From Monodelphis domestica (Eukaryota; Chordata; Mammalia; Didelphimorphia; Didelphidae), in contig NC_077227.1 of NCBI RefSeq assembly GCF_027887165.1, positions 538,580,389 to 538,644,388 on the forward strand: 64,000 nt of DNA, read 5' to 3'. Below the pieces are notes generated by a model. The model ran no database searches. It was not told where the DNA came from and saw only the letters and a list, made by a program, of their open reading frames with translations. Shown in pieces: positions 63,401-64,000 of this stretch (its first letter is position 1; every line of letters starts with the position of its first letter). A program made the translations under genes and the position numbers.

Positions 63401-64000
63401 ATTTTCTGCTTTGACAAAGACATGCCATCTCCTGATGGTAAACATTCTGTGAAGTCCAAAATTTTCATGTTCAAAACAGAAATAGTACATAGTCCTTTAT
63501 CTTCCTCTTTTATTGAGGGGATAAGTTAATTCAAGCATTTTAAAATAGGGGTCTATGAACTTGTTTTATAAAGAAGATATTTTTATAACTAACCATATTT
63601 CAATGTGATTGGTTTTTCTGATAGCCCAATTCTACGTATTTGATTTTGTGCATTTAAAAATTTATTTTGAAAAAGGGTCTATAGATTTCAACAAATTGCT
63701 AAAGGGCATTCTGACATAAAAAATAGTAAAACAACAATATCACTAATAATAATTAGCATTTATATAGATCTTTAAGCTTTGCAGAGAGCTTTACAAATAT
63801 TTTAATTGATCCTCATAATAACCCTAAGAAATGTGTGCTATTATCCCCATTTTATGGATGAGGAAACTGAAGCAGACAAAGGTTAAATGACTCACTGCAA
63901 GTCACACAGCTAGTAAATGTCTAAAGCTGGATTTGATCTCTCTGTCAGATCTCTTTGATTCCAAGGTCCAGCCCTCTATCCAATGCCAATTAGCTACCTA
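39375..64000 (-). CDS. ASAP2: ASAP2, 3' part of gene (six coding exons and 3' UTR)
   Basis: ASAP2 is a BAR-PH-ArfGAP-ankyrin-SH3 protein that stimulates GTP hydrolysis by Arf at membranes and focal adhesions and binds Pyk2/FAK. Only the C-terminal part is here. Minus-strand coding exons are 61126-60970, 58632-58458, 53926-53877, 53378-53290, 45168-45046 and 42033-41959: 669 nt, 222 codons plus TAA, with all phases consistent. The order is a proline-rich SH3-ligand linker (HPPLPPLR, TPPPPVAKT, TPPPLPPQPPSR, LQPPAPMPRK) and then the terminal SH3 (ALYNCVADNPDELTF, GEEDQEWW, GAFPVSFVHFIAD). The SH3 is nearly identical to human; the linker is looser. The BAR, PH, ArfGAP and ankyrin exons lie right of 64000; no coding exon was recognised at 61127-64000. 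It converges with ITGB1BP1 as in human. Confidence 0.95.
39380..41958 (-). other. ASAP2: ASAP2 3' UTR
   Basis: About 2.6 kb between the stop codon and a minus-strand poly(A) signal (AATAAA, seen as tttatt at 39401-39406). The block is AT-rich, has no meaningful open frame, and I see no SINE, L2 or MIR in it, unlike every intron of similar length in the window. The 3' boundary is inferred from the signal. Confidence 0.75.
41959..42033 (-). CDS. ASAP2: ASAP2 terminal coding exon, end of SH3
   Basis: The acceptor is TTTCAG. The 24 codons IGHIDGDPSRKGAFPVSFVH plus FIAD are followed by TAA at 41961-41959. One change from human (Ser for Gly in DPxRKG). This is the conserved C-terminus of the ASAP2 SH3. 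Confidence 0.95.
   Translation of the reverse strand: MGHIDGDPSRKGAFPVSFVHFIAD
42760..42890 (+). repeat. MIR remnant, sense
   Basis: 'gactttaggcaaagcactta' and 'aggactagcactagattacc' fit a much-diverged MIR. A G-run follows at ~42950-42961. Confidence 0.5.
43752..43968 (-). repeat. tRNA-derived SINE, antisense
   Basis: 'ccttaccttctgtcttaaaa' to 'gagccacccagctgccccc'; full length with a small internal duplication of 'cacagttaggaagt'. Confidence 0.9.
44270..44450 (+). repeat. MIR remnant, sense
   Basis: 'gatcctggggcaatgctttt' and 'acttgaaaaataaggatatt' followed by 'cccacagggttgtttcaag' are in MIR order. The sequence from here to 45040 shows nothing else recognised. Confidence 0.6.
45046..45168 (-). 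CDS. ASAP2: ASAP2 coding exon, first part of SH3
   Basis: The 123 nt (41 codons, phase 0-0) read TKTKPKRVKALYNCVADNPD, then ELTFSEGDMIIVDGEEDQEW and W. This holds the ALYxx motif, the RT loop and the tryptophan pair of the SH3. Human differs only at a few sites (for example V instead of M before II). Confidence 0.95.
45450..45503. repeat. Purine microsatellite (GA/GGGA)n
   Basis: A mixed GAGA/GGGA run of about 50 bp, all purine on the plus strand. Confidence 0.95.
45655..45995 (-). repeat. L1 3' end, antisense
   Basis: 'ccccggattctgctcattta', 'cacaatttgttcagccattc' and 'acaattgatgggcatctcct' match the L1 tail also found at 1265 and 34640. Confidence 0.85.
46425..46540 (+). repeat. L2 LINE terminus
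   Basis: 'cctaagctcctttacaccag' to 'gtggctaataaatatttgct' is an L2 3' end. Confidence 0.75.
46545..46918. repeat. MIR (sense) followed by tRNA-derived SINE (antisense)
   Basis: 46545-46695 is a MIR ('tttcctcctctgtaaaatgg'). 46725-46918 is an antisense SINE ('gtcacacagctgggaagtgt'). Confidence 0.85.
47506..47703 (+). other. Protein-like open stretch of unknown origin
   Basis: A 65-codon open stretch beginning KGNFCAVDPSTVISGLEMLI, followed by a stop. The composition looks protein-like rather than random, but I recognise no family. It sits about 220 bp upstream of an LTR fossil and may be a piece of a processed pseudogene or of a retroelement. No start codon context or splice site supports a gene. 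Confidence 0.3.
47925..48240 (+). mobile_element. LTR fossil, family C
   Basis: Starts TGTAAAAATGGAGATTTGAA and ends near 'aacggctaca'. It shares order and sequence with the inverted LTR pair at 32260-33058, including 'ccccagaagtcctt' and 'aatataatac'. It has an AATAAA signal. It is followed directly by retroviral internal sequence. Confidence 0.7.
48241..50560 (+). mobile_element. Endogenous retrovirus fossil, internal pol remnants
   Basis: Broken remnants of a retroviral pol gene can be made out on the plus strand: a DYRNLN-type reverse transcriptase block near 49100, a later RT/connection block near 49500-49630, and an RNase H-like block near 50330-50520. Many breaks; no part is functional. 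With the 5' LTR at 47925 this is a much-decayed provirus in an ASAP2 intron. No matching 3' LTR was identified. Class not assigned; the RT pattern is closest to gamma/epsilon-like mammalian ERVs by memory only. Confidence 0.65.
51139..51160. repeat. (CAAT)n microsatellite
   Basis: Five to six tandem CAAT/AATC units, probably the natural end of the interspersed repeat that continues at 51916. Confidence 0.9.
51165..51915 (+). mobile_element. Solo LTR fossil, family B (copy 2)
   Basis: About 750 bp matching 5793-6444 throughout, starting TGTAGCATACCAGGCATGTT. It carries 'ccaataaaagtt'. It interrupts a '(caat)n-tatttattaagcacc' repeat, with TATT on both sides (51161-51164 and 51916-51919). Near its 3' end TATAGGAAC (51889-51897) and GTTCCTATA (51906-51914) form a 9-bp stem. 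No internal region. Confidence 0.75.
51916..52330 (+). repeat. Dispersed 'tatttattaagcaccatgtg' repeat
   Basis: 'aggattggggataccaaaag', 'caatccctgctctcaaggat' and 'ggcttcctgtggaaagtggg' match the blocks at 23365-23640. Common marsupial repeat split by the LTR at 51165. Confidence 0.75.
52430..53262 (+). repeat. L2 LINE 3' region, long copy
   Basis: Ordered L2 blocks: 'aagtctgaccaagtcatctt', 'cttgtttggcctcaatgctc', 'tcctgatcccctcagatgct', terminus 'gggctcaataaatgctt' at ~52897-52913. A second partial terminus follows ('aatgtaagctcattgagggc', ~53204). It ends just beside the ASAP2 exon at 53290. Confidence 0.8.
53290..53378 (-). CDS. ASAP2: ASAP2 coding exon (89 nt), fast-changing linker
   Basis: The acceptor CTTCTTACAG is followed by AGEISEGTGLISNTSSVLQP, then PAPMPRKSQI; the donor is GTAAGT. 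Human has VDLSATEALGPLSNAMVLQP then PAPMPRKSQ, so the first half has diverged while LQPPAPMPRKSQ is kept. Neither this exon nor the 50-nt exon, nor the pair, is a multiple of three, so simple skipping would shift the frame. Confidence 0.9.
53877..53926 (-). CDS. ASAP2: ASAP2 small coding exon (50 nt)
   Basis: The acceptor TTCTTAACAG is followed by 50 nt reading (G)VDRSSPLINKGQPRGP, matching human ADKSTPLTNKGQPRGP; the donor is GTAACC. It is too short to show as an open frame and was found by looking for the missing human segment. Phase fits both neighbours. Confidence 0.88.
54625..54975. repeat. (TG)n and TATATG microsatellites
   Basis: (TG)n at about 54626-54661 and an alternating purine-pyrimidine patch at 54905-54970 (ATATATG/ACACAC). 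Confidence 0.9.
54975..55235 (+). repeat. Long MIR/CORE-SINE with L2-like tail, sense
   Basis: 'gtgaggtggtacagtggata', 'cctcatctgtaaaatgggaa', 'gtctggcacagagtaagtgc' and 'aaataaatattagct' occur in order, a complete MIR-class element. Confidence 0.85.
55765..55955 (+). repeat. Dispersed repeat, copy 2 (unknown family)
   Basis: Shares 'ttaagtatttggtcataggc' and TATA-rich context with 8520-8715. Confidence 0.6.
56070..56270 (+). repeat. tRNA-derived SINE, sense
   Basis: 'gaggcagctgggtggctcag' to 'aaggtaagggttt' and A-tail. Full length, low divergence. Confidence 0.95.
56375..56565 (-). repeat. tRNA-derived SINE, antisense
   Basis: 'cccttatcttctgtcttgga' to 'gagccactcagctgcccc'. Inverted relative to the copy 110 bp to its left. 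Confidence 0.95.
56610..56720 (-). repeat. MIR-class fragment, antisense
   Basis: 'tttcagatgaggaaattgag' and flanks fit the antisense MIR core. Confidence 0.6.
57030..57475 (+). mobile_element. Solo LTR-like fossil, family A
   Basis: 'ctccataaaaacccagctga' and 'catatttgggaatttttcgc' followed by 'tggtgacc' match the 3' part of the LTR at 3390-3855. The 5' edge is approximate; no internal region. Confidence 0.55.
57520..58212 (+). mobile_element. LTR-like fossil, family D, with internal 18-bp repeats
   Basis: A TATA-like 'ctataaaaggccctg' at ~57811 is followed by a purine-rich tandem array (57843-57930) and a T/C-rich segment, then 'aaattaaaaaccattaaaag' and 'aataatactttagaac'. The layout is U3-R-U5-like. 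Ends are approximate and no second copy lies in the window. The minus-strand open frame 57545-57934 merely reads through the array. Confidence 0.45.
58225..58385 (+). repeat. tRNA-derived SINE, partial, sense
   Basis: 'ctggcctcagatactcccta' to 'aaatggaaagtaagggtttt'; the head is missing. It lies about 70 bp from the ASAP2 exon at 58458. Confidence 0.85.
58458..58632 (-). CDS. ASAP2: ASAP2 coding exon, proline-rich linker part 2
   Basis: The 175 nt complete an Asn codon and read PLTATPPPPVAKTASVIEAL, then a Gln/Pro-rich tract ending QPPSRIMQKKPTPG. Human has PLTPTPPPPVAKTPSVMEAL and QPPSRLPQKKPAPG. The acceptor is ACCAATAG and the donor GTAATG. Confidence 0.93.
59190..59390 (-). repeat. tRNA-derived SINE, antisense
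   Basis: 'ttttaccttctgccttagaa' to 'gagctatccagttgccc', with 'gtgacttgcccagggtcaca'. Confidence 0.9.
60640..60790 (+). repeat. L2 LINE terminus
   Basis: 'aatctccttgaggaagggaa' to 'ccatgtttgttgaataaacg' is an L2 3' end with a short (GAAT)n-like tail. Confidence 0.75.
60970..61126 (-). CDS. ASAP2: ASAP2 coding exon, proline-rich linker part 1
   Basis: The 157 nt (52 codons plus 1 base) begin PPILGTGVQTTSSANTSWKT and end AIHPPLPPLRVTST. This matches human ASAP2 VQTASSANTLWKTNSVSVD...PPLPPLRVTST. The acceptor is TTTAGTTCAG and the donor GTACGT. Ser-Arg runs (SRQRSSSDPP) and class-type PxxP motifs are visible. Confidence 0.93.
61127..62230. other. ASAP2 intron, no feature seen
   Basis: No recognised repeat or exon apart from a possible degraded 'acatttataatcaagtacct' repeat piece near 61685. 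Confidence 0.5.
62230..62400 (+). repeat. MIR SINE, sense
   Basis: 'gtgtaatcccaggcaagtca' and 'tagtttcctcatctgcaaac' are in MIR order. Confidence 0.75.
62401..63535. other. ASAP2 intron, no feature seen
   Basis: AT-rich intron. The 72-codon frame at 62850-63068 has no recognisable product and no splice support. Confidence 0.45.
63540..63720. repeat. hAT-like non-autonomous fragment
   Basis: 'ggggtctatgaacttgtttt', 'caatgtgattggtttttctg' and 'caaattgctaaagggcattc' align with the element at 21938-22118 in the same orientation. Ends are decayed. Confidence 0.55.
63735..64000 (-). repeat. MIR/CORE-SINE, antisense, at window end
   Basis: 'agctttacaaatattttaat', 'ttatggatgaggaaactgaa' and 'cacacagctagtaaatgtct' follow the antisense long MIR form; it may run past the window edge. 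Confidence 0.85.

Overview
This window is vertebrate nuclear DNA, almost certainly from a marsupial. The evidence is multi-exon genes with GT-AG introns, orthologous to genes that lie together on human chromosome 2p25.1, embedded in a dense background of marsupial-type repeats. Those repeats are tRNA-derived SINEs sharing the core 'gtgaccctgggcaagtcac', L1 tails of the opossum/kangaroo type, and old L2 and MIR copies. The species cannot be fixed from the sequence alone.

Layout. (1) 1 to ~15.6 kb, minus strand: the first five coding exons of CPSF3 (codons 1-173), the endonuclease that cleaves pre-mRNA 3' ends; the rest lies left of the window. (2) ~15.2-16.7 kb: a CpG island that acts as a head-to-head promoter for CPSF3 (leftward) and ITGB1BP1 (rightward). 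(3) 16.75-17.05 kb, plus strand: an intact, intronless VMA21 open reading frame inserted beside that promoter. VMA21 is a three-exon X-linked gene in human, so this looks like an X-derived retrogene. About 190-bp tandem repeats follow it. (4) 25.8-39.4 kb, plus strand: all six coding exons of ITGB1BP1 (ICAP-1), giving 200 codons as in human. (5) ~39.4-64 kb, minus strand: the last six coding exons of ASAP2 (222 codons: proline-rich linker and C-terminal SH3) and a long 3' UTR. ITGB1BP1 and ASAP2 converge tail to tail, with poly(A) signals about 50 bp apart. The order CPSF3 / ITGB1BP1 / ASAP2 and the relative strands match human.

Introns are filled with repeats. Several SINEs keep clean target-site duplications. 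There is a 398-bp hAT-type non-autonomous DNA transposon with an 8-bp duplication. Several LTR-like fossils are present, including a two-copy family, one unit made of two inverted LTRs inside a shared 4-bp duplication, and a decayed endogenous retrovirus with pol remnants at ~47.9-50.6 kb in an ASAP2 intron.

The three host genes have no shared pathway; their neighbourhood is ancient synteny. The most unusual item is the intact VMA21 copy. No CRISPR, tRNA or rRNA gene was seen. All splice sites were read by eye from open frames, GT/AG sites and recalled human protein sequence; no alignment was run.
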